Below, one piece after another: positions 33,917 to 43,077 of a DNA stretch of 64,000 bases; position 1 is the stretch's first letter, and every line of letters starts with the position of its first letter. The notes beneath the pieces are model-generated. The model made no database searches and was not told where the DNA came from. It saw only the letters and a program-made list of their open reading frames with translations. The stretch spans positions 1 to 64,000 of the forward strand of contig JAJDUG010000080.1 in NCBI GenBank assembly GCA_022826755.1. The letters run 5' to 3'. This stretch comes from Acidobacteriota bacterium (lineage in GTDB: Bacteria; Acidobacteriota; Terriglobia; Versatilivoradales; Versatilivoraceae). The translations under genes were made by a program, and so were the position numbers.

Positions 33917-34681
33917 ATGTTGGAGGGCAAATTCGGCGTCGTCTTCGGAGTCGCCAACAAGCGCAGCATCGCCTGGAGCATCGCCGAAGCCTGGCACAAG
34001 GCCGGAGCCCGGCTGGCCTTGACCTATCAGGGAGAGCGGTTGCAGCGGAACGTCACCCAACTGGCCGCGCGCTTCGGTAACGAGGCTCCCCTCTACCCCT
34101 GCGACGTCACCAGGGACGACGAAATCCAAGACGTTTTCCGTTGTCTCACCCGGGATTTCGGCAAGATCCACCTGATCCTGCACAGCGTTGCCTTCGCTCC
34201 CAGGGAAGCTCTGGAGGGGCGCTTCGTCGACACCACCCGACAGGCGTTCGCAACGGCACAGGATGTCAGCGCCTACTCCCTGGTGGCCATAGCCCGGGCG
34301 GCCCTTCCCTTGATGACGGAAGGTGGGAGCATCGTGACCATGACCTATTACGGGTCGGAAAAAGTGGTGCCTCACTACAACGTCATGGGAGTCGCCAAGG
34401 CTTCCCTGGAGGCAAGCGTCCGCTACCTGGCCCACGACCTCGGCCCCCACAATGTCCGGGTGAACGCCATCAGCGCCGGCCCCATGAACACCCTGGCCGC
34501 ACGCGGGATTCGCGGTCTGGGCAGCATGCTCAAGCACCATGCGGAGCAGGCTCCCCTCAAGCGGAACGTTCAGCCCGGGGAACTGGGCAATACGGGGCTC
34601 TACCTGGGAAGCGATCTCTCCGCCGGAGTTACCGGCGAGGTGCTTTACGTGGATTGCGGATACAACATCATGGGAATGTGA
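33917..34681 (+). CDS. fabI: Enoyl-[acyl-carrier-protein] reductase (NADH), FabI type
   Basis: FabI reduces the enoyl double bond in the last step of each fatty-acid elongation cycle. The 254-residue product shows the divergent SDR pattern: VFGVANKRSIAWSIA at the nucleotide site, DVTRDD, LHSVAFAPREAL and the catalytic Tyr-x6-Lys (YNVMGVAK). RVNAISAGPMNTLAARGI and the terminal EVLYVDCGYNIMGM are hallmarks. Length is normal and the GGGAGG ribosome site lies eight bases before the ATG. It is a single-gene unit; the following lipoprotein starts 121 bases later. Confidence 0.95.
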   Translation: MLEGKFGVVFGVANKRSIAWSIAEAWHKAGARLALTYQGERLQRNVTQLAARFGNEAPLYPCDVTRDDEIQDVFRCLTRDFGKIHLILHSVAFAPREALEGRFVDTTRQAFATAQDVSAYSLVAIARAALPLMTEGGSIVTMTYYGSEKVVPHYNVMGVAKASLEASVRYLAHDLGPHNVRVNAISAGPMNTLAARGIRGLGSMLKHHAEQAPLKRNVQPGELGNTGLYLGSDLSAGVTGEVLYVDCGYNIMGM

Positions 34682-34802
34682 GGAGCTGACCTTTCGGAGG
34701 CAGGCTGCGGGGGAGAAGAGCCTTCTTCCCTTTCCGGATCCAGGCTGATCCATTCCTGGGACGGCGCCAGCCCCTCCCGCTGAGCAGCAAAGGAGAAAGA
34801 CA

Positions 34803-35483
34803 ATGGACAAGTCAAATCGTCGACGACCGGCTGCCCCGGGAATGACCCGCCCTGATCCCGGCAATGGAATCGTTCGGGCCTGTTGGGCCGGGATAGGACT
34901 CTGCCTGCTCCTGTCCGGTTGCGCCGGCGAAAGCGTTTCCAATGCTGGAAACGCTCCCTCGGCGCCGCCAAGCGTAGGCTCCGCCGCTCCTGCCTCCGAT
35001 CGCCAGAAGGTTCTGGGACCCTTCACTCTGGAAGTCCCCTCAGGCTGGGTCGAGCAGACCCCGCGCTCCCGCATGCGCCGGGCCCAGTTTGCCCTCCCCA
35101 GAGAAAGCGGCGACTCCGAGGATGGTGAATTGACGGTATTCTATTTCGGCATGGGACAAGGCGGGTCCACCGACGCCAACATCAGCCGCTGGATCGGTCA
35201 AGTGGGCCAACCCGACGGTTCCTCCTCCAGAGACAAGGCCAAAATCAGGCAAAGCCAAGTCTCGGGATTCCGGATGACCGAAGTGGACGTGAGCGGAACC
35301 CTGAAGGCATCCAACATGCCGGGCGCTCCTCAGCGGCCCGCCCGCTCGGGCTATCGGCTGCTGGGAGCCGTGCTGGAAGGCCCGCAAGGACCCTGGTTCT
35401 TCAAGTTGGTCGGGCCCGAAAAAACCATCTCCCGCTGGGCCGACAGCTTCCGCCAGTTCATCGCAAGCGCCAAAAGCCAATAA
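34803..35483 (+). CDS. Predicted lipoprotein of unknown function
   Basis: A 226-residue protein with a lipoprotein signal: hydrophobic AGIGLCLLLSGC, where LSGC is a proper lipobox with the Cys near residue 39. The N-terminal extension before the hydrophobic part is long (about 27 residues), so the true start may be the second ATG. The mature part has a low-complexity Ser/Ala/Pro linker and then a domain of about 160 residues (FTLEVPSGWVEQTPRSRMRRAQFALP, GELTVFYFG, FFKLVGPEKTI), resembling small lipid-anchored domains of unknown role. AGGAG precedes the ATG by a few bases. Confidence 0.72.
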   Translation: MDKSNRRRPAAPGMTRPDPGNGIVRACWAGIGLCLLLSGCAGESVSNAGNAPSAPPSVGSAAPASDRQKVLGPFTLEVPSGWVEQTPRSRMRRAQFALPRESGDSEDGELTVFYFGMGQGGSTDANISRWIGQVGQPDGSSSRDKAKIRQSQVSGFRMTEVDVSGTLKASNMPGAPQRPARSGYRLLGAVLEGPQGPWFFKLVGPEKTISRWADSFRQFIASAKSQ

Positions 35484-35487
35484 TCTT

Positions 35488-35504
35488 GCCGGTCCCTTCC
35501 CGGC
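35488..35504. terminator. Weak hairpin between convergent genes
   Basis: GCCGG (35488-35492) and CCGGC (35500-35504) can pair around a seven-base loop, four bases after the lipoprotein stop and before the convergent HTH-REC stop. No T run follows in either direction, so its role as terminator is uncertain. Confidence 0.3.
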
Positions 35505-35518
35505 CGGAGAAATGCGGG

Positions 35519-36103
35519 TTACGCCTGAGGTGAGGCGGGATTCAACCGGACCAGGCCGTCGAAATGCAGTTCCAGAACATCGCCGATCTGTTCCGAGGTG
35601 AACTTCTTGGGTACGACCGAAACCGGAGCCGACTCAACGGCGCTTTGGAACAAGGGGTTCTCTCCGGCCAGATCCGTGACCACCACAAACACCAGCTTGC
35701 GGTCCAGCCTTCGAAGCTCCCGCAGTGTCTCCACGCTTTCCATCCGAGGCAGATTCAGATCCAGGAAAACCATGCGGAAAAACTCCCGCCTTGCAGCGTC
35801 CAGGGCCCGGGGGCCATCCGGCACGGCCACCGCTGTAATGCCGTGGAGTTGGACGATCCCCTGAAGACTGTCCCTTACCGTTTTCTCATCCTCCACGATG
35901 AGCACTTTCCCGGGTCCGTTCTTCGAATTGCTCCTGTTCGGCTCTTCCAGGAGCCAACCATCGATCTGGGACTTCTTGAAACGAAGACTGCCACCCACCT
36001 TCAATGAGGGAATCTTGTTCTGCCGCGCCAGGAGATAGACCGTTTGTTCCTTCAACTTCAGGTACTCGGCAACCTCCTTGACGGTTATCAATGAATCTTC
36101 CAT
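35519..36103 (-). CDS. Excisionase-type HTH fused to response-regulator receiver domain
   Basis: A 194-residue regulator with an unusual order: DNA-binding domain first, receiver second. Residues 1-52 form an excisionase/MerR-type helix-turn-helix (LITVKEVAEYLKLKEQTVYLLAR, then KVGGSLRFKKSQIDGWL). A short Ser/Asn linker follows. Residues 67-190 form a receiver domain with the acidic pair in VEDE, the phosphoacceptor Asp in VFLDLNLP, Thr in VVVTD and Lys in VVPKKF, so phosphorylation should be possible. No histidine kinase lies nearby. AGGAGG sits just before the ATG, and a strong promoter is at 36149-36178. Confidence 0.88.
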   Translation of the reverse strand: MEDSLITVKEVAEYLKLKEQTVYLLARQNKIPSLKVGGSLRFKKSQIDGWLLEEPNRSNSKNGPGKVLIVEDEKTVRDSLQGIVQLHGITAVAVPDGPRALDAARREFFRMVFLDLNLPRMESVETLRELRRLDRKLVFVVVTDLAGENPLFQSAVESAPVSVVPKKFTSEQIGDVLELHFDGLVRLNPASPQA

Positions 36104-36148
36104 TAGGCCTCCTCAACAACCATGCGGAAATGGGGCGCAAAGTCGCGA

Positions 36149-36178
36149 AGTATAAAGTTTATCGGTTCATTTTGTCAA
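36149..36178 (-). promoter_or_regulatory. Strong sigma70-type promoter of HTH-REC gene
   Basis: On the minus strand, a perfect -35 TTGACA (36178-36173), an 18-base spacer and -10 TATACT (36154-36149). Transcription would start about 40 bases before the ATG at 36103. The surrounding 100 bases are unusually rich in A and T for this window. Confidence 0.72.
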
Positions 36179-36245
36179 TTACTAAGCAGTGGTATAAATA
36201 GCTGTATTTTATCCGCCAATACCCTGCCGTCCCAGCGACTCCCGC

Positions 36246-36272
36246 CGGTGCTGGGCCGCCGGCCCGGCACCG
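36246..36272 (-). terminator. Strong GC hairpin after grpE
   Basis: Bases 36246-36257 and 36261-36272 form a 12-pair stem (one T-G wobble) with a three-base loop, 18 bases past the grpE stop. There is no T run, so it may act as a processing or Rho-dependent pause site rather than a classical terminator. A CACCGACCACT-type repeat overlaps its edge (36272-36293). Confidence 0.5.
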
Positions 36273-36290
36273 ATCACCATTCACCGACCA

Positions 36291-36956
36291 CTAATCCCCA
36301 AGCTGTCCGACCCTGACCCTGGCCGGGCGCACCAGCTTGCCGTTCAAGCGATACCCCTTTCGGACCACTTCCAGAATCAGGTTGTCCTCTTCCGATTGCG
36401 AAACCTCGGTTACCGCAACCGCCTCGGCCAACTCGGGATCGTAAGATTCTCCCGGTTCGGCCACTTCTTCCAATCCCAACTCGGCCAAAATGCCACCAAA
36501 CTGAGTGTGGATCAGTTCAACCCCCTTCAAGAGCCCCTCACGGTCGGGACTCTTCCGAGCGTGCAACAAGGCCCTCTCGAAGTTCTCGAATATGTCGATG
36601 AACTTCTCAACCGTCTCTCCCCGTGCCTGTTGAAGCCGTTTCTCGTACTCGTTTCGAATGCGCTCTCGTGCCTGCCGGTTCTCGGCCTCGGACTTGTCCC
36701 GAAATTCCCGATAGGAGGCGATAACCTCTTCGACCTTCTTCTCGGCCGCAGCCCGGCTCGTCTCCAGTTCCTCCACGTAGGTGGGCTTGAGCGATGAGGA
36801 GGATTCCCGTGCAGGCGTATCCTCTCCCTCCTGAACCCAAAAACGTTTGTCAGTGACGCGGATTTTGACTTCCTGGTCCTGGTCCCCGGCCCGGGGAACC
36901 CGGGCAGGGTCCGGGTCCTTCATTGGCAACGACTCGGATTTTTTGGACTTCTGCAT
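36291..36956 (-). CDS. grpE: GrpE nucleotide-exchange factor
   Basis: GrpE releases ADP from DnaK in the heat-shock chaperone cycle. The 221-residue product has a charged, poorly conserved N-terminus and a long coiled helix (residues 60-115: SRAAAEKKVEEVIASYREFRDKSEAENRQARERI). The GrpE beta domain follows (FENFERALLHARKSP, LLKGVELIHTQFGGILAELGLEEV, then VRKGYRLNGKLVRPARVRVG). It lies 17 bases after clpB on the same strand, so the two are one transcription unit. dnaK and dnaJ are not in the window. Confidence 0.93.
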   Translation of the reverse strand: MQKSKKSESLPMKDPDPARVPRAGDQDQEVKIRVTDKRFWVQEGEDTPARESSSSLKPTYVEELETSRAAAEKKVEEVIASYREFRDKSEAENRQARERIRNEYEKRLQQARGETVEKFIDIFENFERALLHARKSPDREGLLKGVELIHTQFGGILAELGLEEVAEPGESYDPELAEAVAVTEVSQSEEDNLILEVVRKGYRLNGKLVRPARVRVGQLGD

Positions 36957-36973
36957 GAGGAACTGCCTCCTCG

Positions 36974-39580
36974 TCAGGCTCGCTCGGTGACCGGCTCCGT
37001 CCGGAAGACCAGGGCCTCACGTTTGGCATCCGCATGCACTCGAAGGCGGTCGCCTGAATGAACCTCGCCGTTGAGCAGCTTGAGGGCCAGCGGATCCTGG
37101 ATGAGGCGCTGAAGGGCGCGCTTGAGCGGGCGGGCTCCATAGTCCGGATCGTATCCCTGGTTGAAGAGAACCTCCTTGGCCCGCCCGGTGAGCTCCAGGT
37201 CGATCTTGCGCTCCGCCAGCCGAGACCTGAGCCGCTCCAGTTGAAGATCGACGATGCGGCTGATCTCCTCGCGTCCCAGGGCATTGAAGATGATGATGTC
37301 ATCGATGCGGTTCAGAAACTCCGGCTTGAAGGAGGCGCGCAACACTTCGAAGACTTGAGTCTGAATCTCCTTGGGGTCCCGCCCTGTCATCTCCTGAATC
37401 GTCGATCCGGCAAGGTTGGAGGTCATGACGATCAGTGTATTTTTGAAGTCTACCGTCCGCCCCTTCCCGTCTGTCAAGCGTCCGTCTTCCAGGATTTGAA
37501 GCAGCAGATTGAAGACCTCCGGGTGGGCTTTCTCGATCTCGTCGAACAGGATCACCGAATAGGGTCGTCGCTTGACGGCCTCGGTCAGGAATCCCCCCTC
37601 CTCGTAGCCCACGTAGCCTGGCGGCGCGCCAATCAGCCGCGCCACCGAGTGCTTCTCCATGAACTCCGACATGTCTAGACGCACCGTGGCCTTCTGGTTG
37701 TCGAACAGAAACTCGGCCAGGGCCCGCGCCAACTCCGTCTTGCCCACTCCGGTCGGACCCAGAAAAATGAAGGATCCGATGGGCCGGTCCTGGTCCTGCA
37801 GTCCGGCACGGCTCCTGCGAATCGCGTTGGACACCGAGGTCAGAGCCTCTCCCTGACCGATGACCCGGCGGCCGAGCCTCTCTTCCATGTGAACCAGCTT
37901 GCCGACCTCTCCTTCCAGCATCCTGGCCACCGGAATACCGGTCCATTTGGACACCACCTGGGCAATGTCTTCCTCATCGACCTCTTCCTTGAGCATCCGA
38001 CTGGACTGTTGCATCTGTTCCAGTTTCCGCTTGGCGGCATCCAGCTCCTTCTGCAGATCGACCAGGGATCCGTAGCGTATTTCCGCGACCCTGCCCAGGT
38101 CGCCGGCCCGCTCCTGCTTCTGCTCTTCGATTCGAGCCTGCTCGATTCTCTCCTTCAGGTTCCGGATTCCGGAGATCAGGACACGCTCGTTCTGCCAGCG
38201 GGCCTTCTTCTCGGCCGAGGTTTCCTTGAGGTCGGCCAACTCGCGCTCCAGGGAAGCCAACCGTTCCTTTGAGGCCTGGTCCTCTTCTTTCCTGAGGGCT
38301 TGCCGCTCGACTTCCAGTTGGCGAATCCGGCGCTCCACTTCATCGATCTCCACCGGCAAAGAGTCGATCTCCATCCTTAGAGAGGCCGCCGATTCGTCCA
38401 CCAGGTCGATGGCCTTGTCGGGCAGGAATCGGTCGCTGATATAGCGGTCGGAGAGGGTCGCCGCGGCCACGATGGCCGAATCCTTGATCCGGACTCCGTG
38501 GTGCACTTCATAGCGCTCCTTGAGGCCGCGCAAAATTCCAATGGTGTCGGCGACGGTGGGTTCCCCCACGAACACCTGCTGGAACCGGCGCTCCAGGGCG
38601 GCGTCCTTCTCGATATGCTTCTTGTATTCGTTCAGAGTGGTGGCGCCGATACAGCGCAGTTCCCCCCGCGCCAGGGCCGGCTTCAGCATGTTGGAGGCAT
38701 CCACCGCCCCTTCGGCGGCCCCGGCGCCGACCAGCGTGTGCAGTTCATCGATAAACAGGACCACCTGCCCCTCGGCTTCCGTCACCTCCCGCAGCAGCGC
38801 CTTCAACCGGTCCTCGAACTCGCCTCGATATTTGGCGCCGGCAACCATGGCTCCCAGATCCAGGGCCACCAGTCGCTTGTGCTTGAGGCTCTCCGGAACG
38901 TCCCCGGCGACGATACGCTGAGCCAATCCTTCGACAATGGCCGTCTTGCCCACCCCCGGCTCACCCATCAGGACAGGATTGTTCTTGGTCCGCCGGGACA
39001 GGACCTGAATCACCCTGCGGACCTCTTCGTCCCGGCCGATGACGGGATCCAGCTTGCCCTTTCTCGCCAGGTCGGTGAGGTCGCGGGCGTAGCGCTGCAG
39101 CGCCTGGTACTTGTCTTCGGGATTGGCGTCGGTGACCCGCTGTGAGCCGCGAACGTCCACCAGCGCCTGCAGGATGTCGTCGGAATCGACACCCTGGGCA
39201 GCCAGGATGCGGTGCGCGGCCGACCCCTTGGTGTCGGTCAGGGCCAGCAGCAGGTGCTCGGTGCTGACATACTCGTCCTTGAGGCGGTCTGCCTGGCGAA
39301 AGGCGGCTTCCAGGACGGCGTTGAGAGCACCGGAGATCGGGCGGTTGCCAACGCCCTGGACCTTGGGCAGCCTGGCAAGGGCATTCTCGATCTCCCCGGA
39401 CAGCGCTTCCCGGGCAACCCCCAACTTGCCCAGGACCGGAGGAATGACGCCTTCGGCCTGGTCCAGGAGCACCCGCAGCAGGTGCTCCGGTTCGATCTGG
39501 GGATGGGCATGCTCACTGGCCAGCCGTTCCGATTCAACCAGGGCTTCCTGAGCCTTCAACGTGAGCTTGTCATGGCGCAT
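36974..39580 (-). CDS. clpB: ClpB disaggregase
   Basis: An AAA+ hexameric ATPase that pulls proteins out of aggregates together with DnaK. The 868 residues show all parts in order: the N-terminal repeat domain ([21 protein letters not shown]), NBD1 with Walker A GEPGVGKT (about residue 205) and Walker B VVLFIDE, then the coiled middle domain (about 405-525, rich in Glu/Lys/Arg). NBD2 has Walker [10 protein letters not shown] and [11 protein letters not shown], with the C-terminal GARPLKRAL sensor-2 region. Length is standard. AGGAAG precedes the ATG. A promoter is at 39616-39644; no CIRCE element was seen. Confidence 0.96.
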   Translation of the reverse strand: MRHDKLTLKAQEALVESERLASEHAHPQIEPEHLLRVLLDQAEGVIPPVLGKLGVAREALSGEIENALARLPKVQGVGNRPISGALNAVLEAAFRQADRLKDEYVSTEHLLLALTDTKGSAAHRILAAQGVDSDDILQALVDVRGSQRVTDANPEDKYQALQRYARDLTDLARKGKLDPVIGRDEEVRRVIQVLSRRTKNNPVLMGEPGVGKTAIVEGLAQRIVAGDVPESLKHKRLVALDLGAMVAGAKYRGEFEDRLKALLREVTEAEGQVVLFIDELHTLVGAGAAEGAVDASNMLKPALARGELRCIGATTLNEYKKHIEKDAALERRFQQVFVGEPTVADTIGILRGLKERYEVHHGVRIKDSAIVAAATLSDRYISDRFLPDKAIDLVDESAASLRMEIDSLPVEIDEVERRIRQLEVERQALRKEEDQASKERLASLERELADLKETSAEKKARWQNERVLISGIRNLKERIEQARIEEQKQERAGDLGRVAEIRYGSLVDLQKELDAAKRKLEQMQQSSRMLKEEVDEEDIAQVVSKWTGIPVARMLEGEVGKLVHMEERLGRRVIGQGEALTSVSNAIRRSRAGLQDQDRPIGSFIFLGPTGVGKTELARALAEFLFDNQKATVRLDMSEFMEKHSVARLIGAPPGYVGYEEGGFLTEAVKRRPYSVILFDEIEKAHPEVFNLLLQILEDGRLTDGKGRTVDFKNTLIVMTSNLAGSTIQEMTGRDPKEIQTQVFEVLRASFKPEFLNRIDDIIIFNALGREEISRIVDLQLERLRSRLAERKIDLELTGRAKEVLFNQGYDPDYGARPLKRALQRLIQDPLALKLLNGEVHSGDRLRVHADAKREALVFRTEPVTERA

Positions 39581-39615
39581 CGGCGTCTTCCTGTTGTGGT
39601 TTCCGGTACAGGCAA

Positions 39616-39644
39616 TTCATAAGATCGGCGCCGGTGCTTGTCAA
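39616..39644 (-). promoter_or_regulatory. clpB-grpE promoter
   Basis: On the minus strand, -35 TTGACA (39644-39639), a 17-base spacer and -10 TATGAA (39621-39616), about 36 bases before the clpB ATG. This is a housekeeping-type promoter. No sigma32-type CTTGAA/CCCAT pair and no CIRCE inverted repeat was recognised in the gap 39581-39843. Confidence 0.6.
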
Positions 39645-39843
39645 AAAGGATTCACCAGGAGCGGGCCTGCCCCCATCCGGTCCTTGCATCCGACGGTGAA
39701 TCCCTTCAGGAGGCCTCTTTGGAATCATTGGGAAAGATGCACCGCCACCGGCCATTCAAGGGTGGAGCTCAACAGGGAGTTTTTTGGAGGGACCGGTTGC
39801 GAAGGCCTCCGGCAACCGGGTAACGGCGGGTGTGATTCTCCCC

Positions 39844-40014
39844 TTAGTCCTCTTCCTTGGACTCATCGACCAGCATGATCGGAATGTCGTCCCTCACGGG
39901 AAAGACCCGTTTGCACCGGTAACACTTCAGGCCGTCGCCGTTGGGGGTCGGACTGACCGAATCCTTGCAGAGGGGACAGACCAGAATTTCCAAAAGTTCG
40001 GGGCTAAGGGGCAT
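39844..40014 (-). CDS. Trm112-like/UPF0434 small zinc-ribbon protein
   Basis: A 56-residue protein beginning PLSPELLEILVCPLCKDSV, then GLKCYRCKRVFPVRDDIPIMLVDE. The two C-x2-C pairs and the IPIML signature are those of Trm112/YcaR (UPF0434) proteins, which in some systems activate methyltransferases. The start at 40014 places the conserved PLSPELLEIL at the N-terminus; the longer frame has no similarity. It follows the DUF4340 gene after 117 bases on the same strand. Confidence 0.88.
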   Translation of the reverse strand: MPLSPELLEILVCPLCKDSVSPTPNGDGLKCYRCKRVFPVRDDIPIMLVDESKEED

Positions 40015-40131
40015 GGTTTGCTCTCCCTGCAGCGATCCGGTCAGCCCGGCCCGAGAGTTTGCAACTTCCTCTCGTCCGGGCCGGGCCACCGGCCGTTGGC
40101 TTGCCGGCAGGAGACGATGCCGGAGTCTTTC

Positions 40132-41496
40132 CTAGTCGCTCTGCTCCAGGAGGTCTTCGACCTTGAAGTCGAGGTCCTCGAGAACCTTCTTGTCCACCTT
40201 GTACAGGGTCGGGTCGGCGTTGGCTTTGCCGAAGACGACCTCATCCTCCGCCTTCCCCAACACCACCTCGATGACTCGATCGTCCTTTCGCACCACCTTG
40301 ACCTGGGCCGAGGGTTCACTGAAGCCATACCGGGGGTCATCCAGATTGGCCCGGTCCACGATTTCCTTCCCCTCCAGATCCTCCAATGGCCAGAAGAGCT
40401 TGTACTCCAGGACCGATTTTTCCTCATGACCGGACGGAGACCGCAACCGCCACTGGTCTTCGCTGTCCCTGGCGAACTGGAACTCCCGGTCGGGCAGCCT
40501 GACTTCAACCCGTTTCACCTCATCTCGCTCAAAGCGGGCCATCTTCCGGTCGCGGAGCTTGGAGAGGTCGAGATTCAACTTCGCCACCAGGTCTTCCTTG
40601 ATCTTGAAGACATCCGCCCCGGAGTCATCCTTGGCGTAGAATTGGGCGCCGACCTGTTTGCCGACCAGCAGTGTTTTCCTGGCCCGATTTTCGCCCAAAT
40701 AGAGATCAACGCGGGAGGAGGGCGCATTCAGTCCGTAGGTCTTGAGTCGGTCGGCTCCCCGTTCCAGGAATTCCTCCACTCGGGCGAACTCCAGGTCGCT
40801 GAGGAAGGACCTGATCTCGGAGCGGTCGGCCCTGGCCTGAATCGGCTCTCGGACAGACCAATCCTCTCCCTCCTTCTGCAACCGGTAGGTCTTGCGCCTC
40901 GAGCGGACCCGGACTTCCCGGACCTGTTCCCTGTCAAAATCCAGCACCGACTTGTCCCTGAAATCGAACAGTTCCTTGTCGACAGTGGTATGGAGCAACG
41001 TGGGCAACACCAGCACCTTGGCCAGGTGTGGAATCCTGCCGAAAACCGAGGACTGGTTGAAGTCCTTGTCTCCAAGCTCCAGGTCCAGGCTGCGCCCATC
41101 CTTCAAACCCATGGCAATTTTCAGGTTGGGATCTTCCAGGCCATAGTCCTTCCAGTCCACCAGGTCCGGCTCCAGAGATCTCTCCACCTGGGTGGAACTC
41201 AACTCGGAAACCAGCCCCTCCACCGCCGCCTCGTCGACCTTGGCTTCGATGGGAGCAACCAGCTTCCAGCCACCGTTCTCCTTTTTCAGGATGATGGGAC
41301 CGTCGCCGCGGACCAGGGAGATGGAGTTCACCTCCTCCTTTTCGAACTGGAAGAGCTTCTTGGCCTCTTCGGCAGCCTCTTCGCGCTTTTTCCCGCCTTC
41401 GATCTCGTAAAAGTAGACGAAGGCCCCCAAGCCGACGAAGAGAACAGCCACGACGCCCAGGTTTCTCCAGATCATGACTTGCGTCTCCTTGACCAA
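40132..41496 (-). CDS. DUF4340 membrane-anchored protein of Gld-like ABC operon
   Basis: A 454-residue protein with one N-terminal membrane helix (residues 12-28, LGVVAVLFVGLGAFVYF) and a long outer part composed of DUF4340 repeats (VEGLVSELSSTQVERSL, YGLNAPSSRVDLYLGENRARKTLLVGKQ, DKVEDLLEQSD-like end). Such proteins are found next to GldG-like and ABC-2 permease genes. It overlaps the GldG-like gene by 25 bases and ends a four-gene operon. Its role is probably structural or regulatory in the transporter complex. Confidence 0.87.
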   Translation of the reverse strand: MVKETQVMIWRNLGVVAVLFVGLGAFVYFYEIEGGKKREEAAEEAKKLFQFEKEEVNSISLVRGDGPIILKKENGGWKLVAPIEAKVDEAAVEGLVSELSSTQVERSLEPDLVDWKDYGLEDPNLKIAMGLKDGRSLDLELGDKDFNQSSVFGRIPHLAKVLVLPTLLHTTVDKELFDFRDKSVLDFDREQVREVRVRSRRKTYRLQKEGEDWSVREPIQARADRSEIRSFLSDLEFARVEEFLERGADRLKTYGLNAPSSRVDLYLGENRARKTLLVGKQVGAQFYAKDDSGADVFKIKEDLVAKLNLDLSKLRDRKMARFERDEVKRVEVRLPDREFQFARDSEDQWRLRSPSGHEEKSVLEYKLFWPLEDLEGKEIVDRANLDDPRYGFSEPSAQVKVVRKDDRVIEVVLGKAEDEVVFGKANADPTLYKVDKKVLEDLDFKVEDLLEQSD

Positions 41497-43073
41497 ACCA
41501 GGACGCCCAAGCCCAGCGCCGCCCCCGGCAACACGACCATGGTCACCCAGAACAGCATCCTGGAGTCGGCAGCGGTCATCTGGACACCGCGGTTTTCCGA
41601 ATCCTTGGGTCGAACCGAAATCAGGTCCTCGTCCTCGGCCAGCCAGCTCACCGCATTCAGAAACAGGTCCCCGTTTCGCTGGAGCCGCAGAAAGGCGTTG
41701 TTGGCAAAGTCGGAATCGCCGATCACCACCACCCGGGCTTCCTTGCCGAAGGATCCGTCTTGCTGCGCTTCATTCTTGTCCGAATCTTCGCCCCCGTCTT
41801 CGTCTCGAGCTCCGTTCGAATCGGCCGCCTCCGAACTCACCGAAAGGGTGCTGACCACCCCAAGGACCACCGGGCCCTCGATATCCACGGCCGGATTGAA
41901 TTCCGCCGATCCGTCCACCAGGTTCTTTTCTCCCCAGCTTCGCTCCGAGGTACGAAACAGCTCCCTGGAGCTGAAGGAAGAATCCTCGTGATCGACTGTC
42001 TTCAGCGAGCGAGCTTCAGGAAACACGGTCATGGTATTTTCGAGGTCATCGGTAATGGGGTGCGACTCGTAGGAGGTCACCAGGGGAGCCGCGGGGCCCA
42101 TGCCGAAAAGCTGCCCCAACCCGGTGGAGTCAACCACGATGTCGTCCTCCACCCCGATCTTCCACTTCTCCAGCAACTCTTTCAGGCCGGAGTCGAGGTC
42201 GGGGTCCAGCAACAGGAGAACTTTCCCCCCCGCGTCGACATATCCATCGATGAGCGCCGTCTCCGTTGGGAGCAAGGCCACGGCCGGACCGGCGATCACC
42301 AGGGCGGAGCAGTCCTCGGGAATGCTCCCCGCCTCGGCCAGATTGATGCTTTGCACGCGGTAGTTCTGGTTCTCGATGGCCTGCTTGGCGGCCGCGTATC
42401 CCCGCTCCTCCCGGTCGTTTTCAATATCGGCCTCGTTGTGTCCCTTGGTGAAGTAGATGACCTTGTCCTGCTCCCGCGTAACCTTCAGGATGCTGTTGGT
42501 AATGTCCTCTTCCCGGGCAGCCTCCACGGTCTCCCGCTTCTCTCCCGAAACCACCACGATTTCTCCAAAGCGGTTCACCTCGAACTTCCGGGCCAGTCCC
42601 GGCTCGGCCTGGGGGTCCACCTTGCGGTAGCTCAGGGACGAGGGGTTGAGCGCCACATACTCCTTCATCAGGTCATCCAGACCTGCATTGGGGTCCTTGT
42701 CGAAGAGGATGACTTCCACCTCGGTTTCCAACCCGCTGACCAGTTTCTCCGTCTGGTCGGACAGGCTGTAGAGCTTGTTGCTGGTGAGATCCCAACGCTC
42801 CTGGTATTTCTTGGCCAGGAAGTTGATCATCCCCAGCAGGCCCACCACCATCACCACCATCAAGGCCGTGTTGGCGCCATACTGGGCAGACCGCCGCCGC
42901 AAGCCGGCCTTGAGTTGCTCGAAGCTCAAGGCAATCATGGCCAGTGTGAGAATCAGGCCTGCGTAGAGTGCGACCTGCACCCGGTAGTCCCAGACCCCCT
43001 GAATGGAGTACCAGACGTAGGCCAGTATGATCAGTACCGGGCCAAAGGAGGCGATGTTTTTCAGTACGTTCAT
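41472..43073 (-). CDS. GldG-like ABC-transporter accessory protein
   Basis: A 533-residue protein of the GldG/Mxd3-like group (DUF4350-type). Two or three membrane helices occupy the first 100 residues (VLIILAYVWYSIQGVWDY, LILTLAMIALSFEQL, ALMVVMVVGLLGMINFL). A large outer domain follows (EVILFDKDPNAG, KVIYFTKGHNEAD, then the GAPxA-like VIAGPAVALLP and LLLLDPDLD). A closing membrane helix (FWVTMVVLPGAALGLGVLVW) precedes a basic tail. The ATG at 43073 lies five bases after the permease stop; the upstream frame includes that stop region. In Bacteroidetes the homologue works with GldA and GldF in gliding; here the role is unknown. Confidence 0.87.
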   Translation of the reverse strand: MNVLKNIASFGPVLIILAYVWYSIQGVWDYRVQVALYAGLILTLAMIALSFEQLKAGLRRRSAQYGANTALMVVMVVGLLGMINFLAKKYQERWDLTSNKLYSLSDQTEKLVSGLETEVEVILFDKDPNAGLDDLMKEYVALNPSSLSYRKVDPQAEPGLARKFEVNRFGEIVVVSGEKRETVEAAREEDITNSILKVTREQDKVIYFTKGHNEADIENDREERGYAAAKQAIENQNYRVQSINLAEAGSIPEDCSALVIAGPAVALLPTETALIDGYVDAGGKVLLLLDPDLDSGLKELLEKWKIGVEDDIVVDSTGLGQLFGMGPAAPLVTSYESHPITDDLENTMTVFPEARSLKTVDHEDSSFSSRELFRTSERSWGEKNLVDGSAEFNPAVDIEGPVVLGVVSTLSVSSEAADSNGARDEDGGEDSDKNEAQQDGSFGKEARVVVIGDSDFANNAFLRLQRNGDLFLNAVSWLAEDEDLISVRPKDSENRGVQMTAADSRMLFWVTMVVLPGAALGLGVLVWSRRRKS

Positions 43074-43077
43074 CCCG

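Noticed and set aside
39784-41991. 735-codon open frame on the plus strand
   Set aside because: It is antisense to the Trm112-like, DUF4340 and GldG-like genes, which have clear family motifs and overlapping operon structure.
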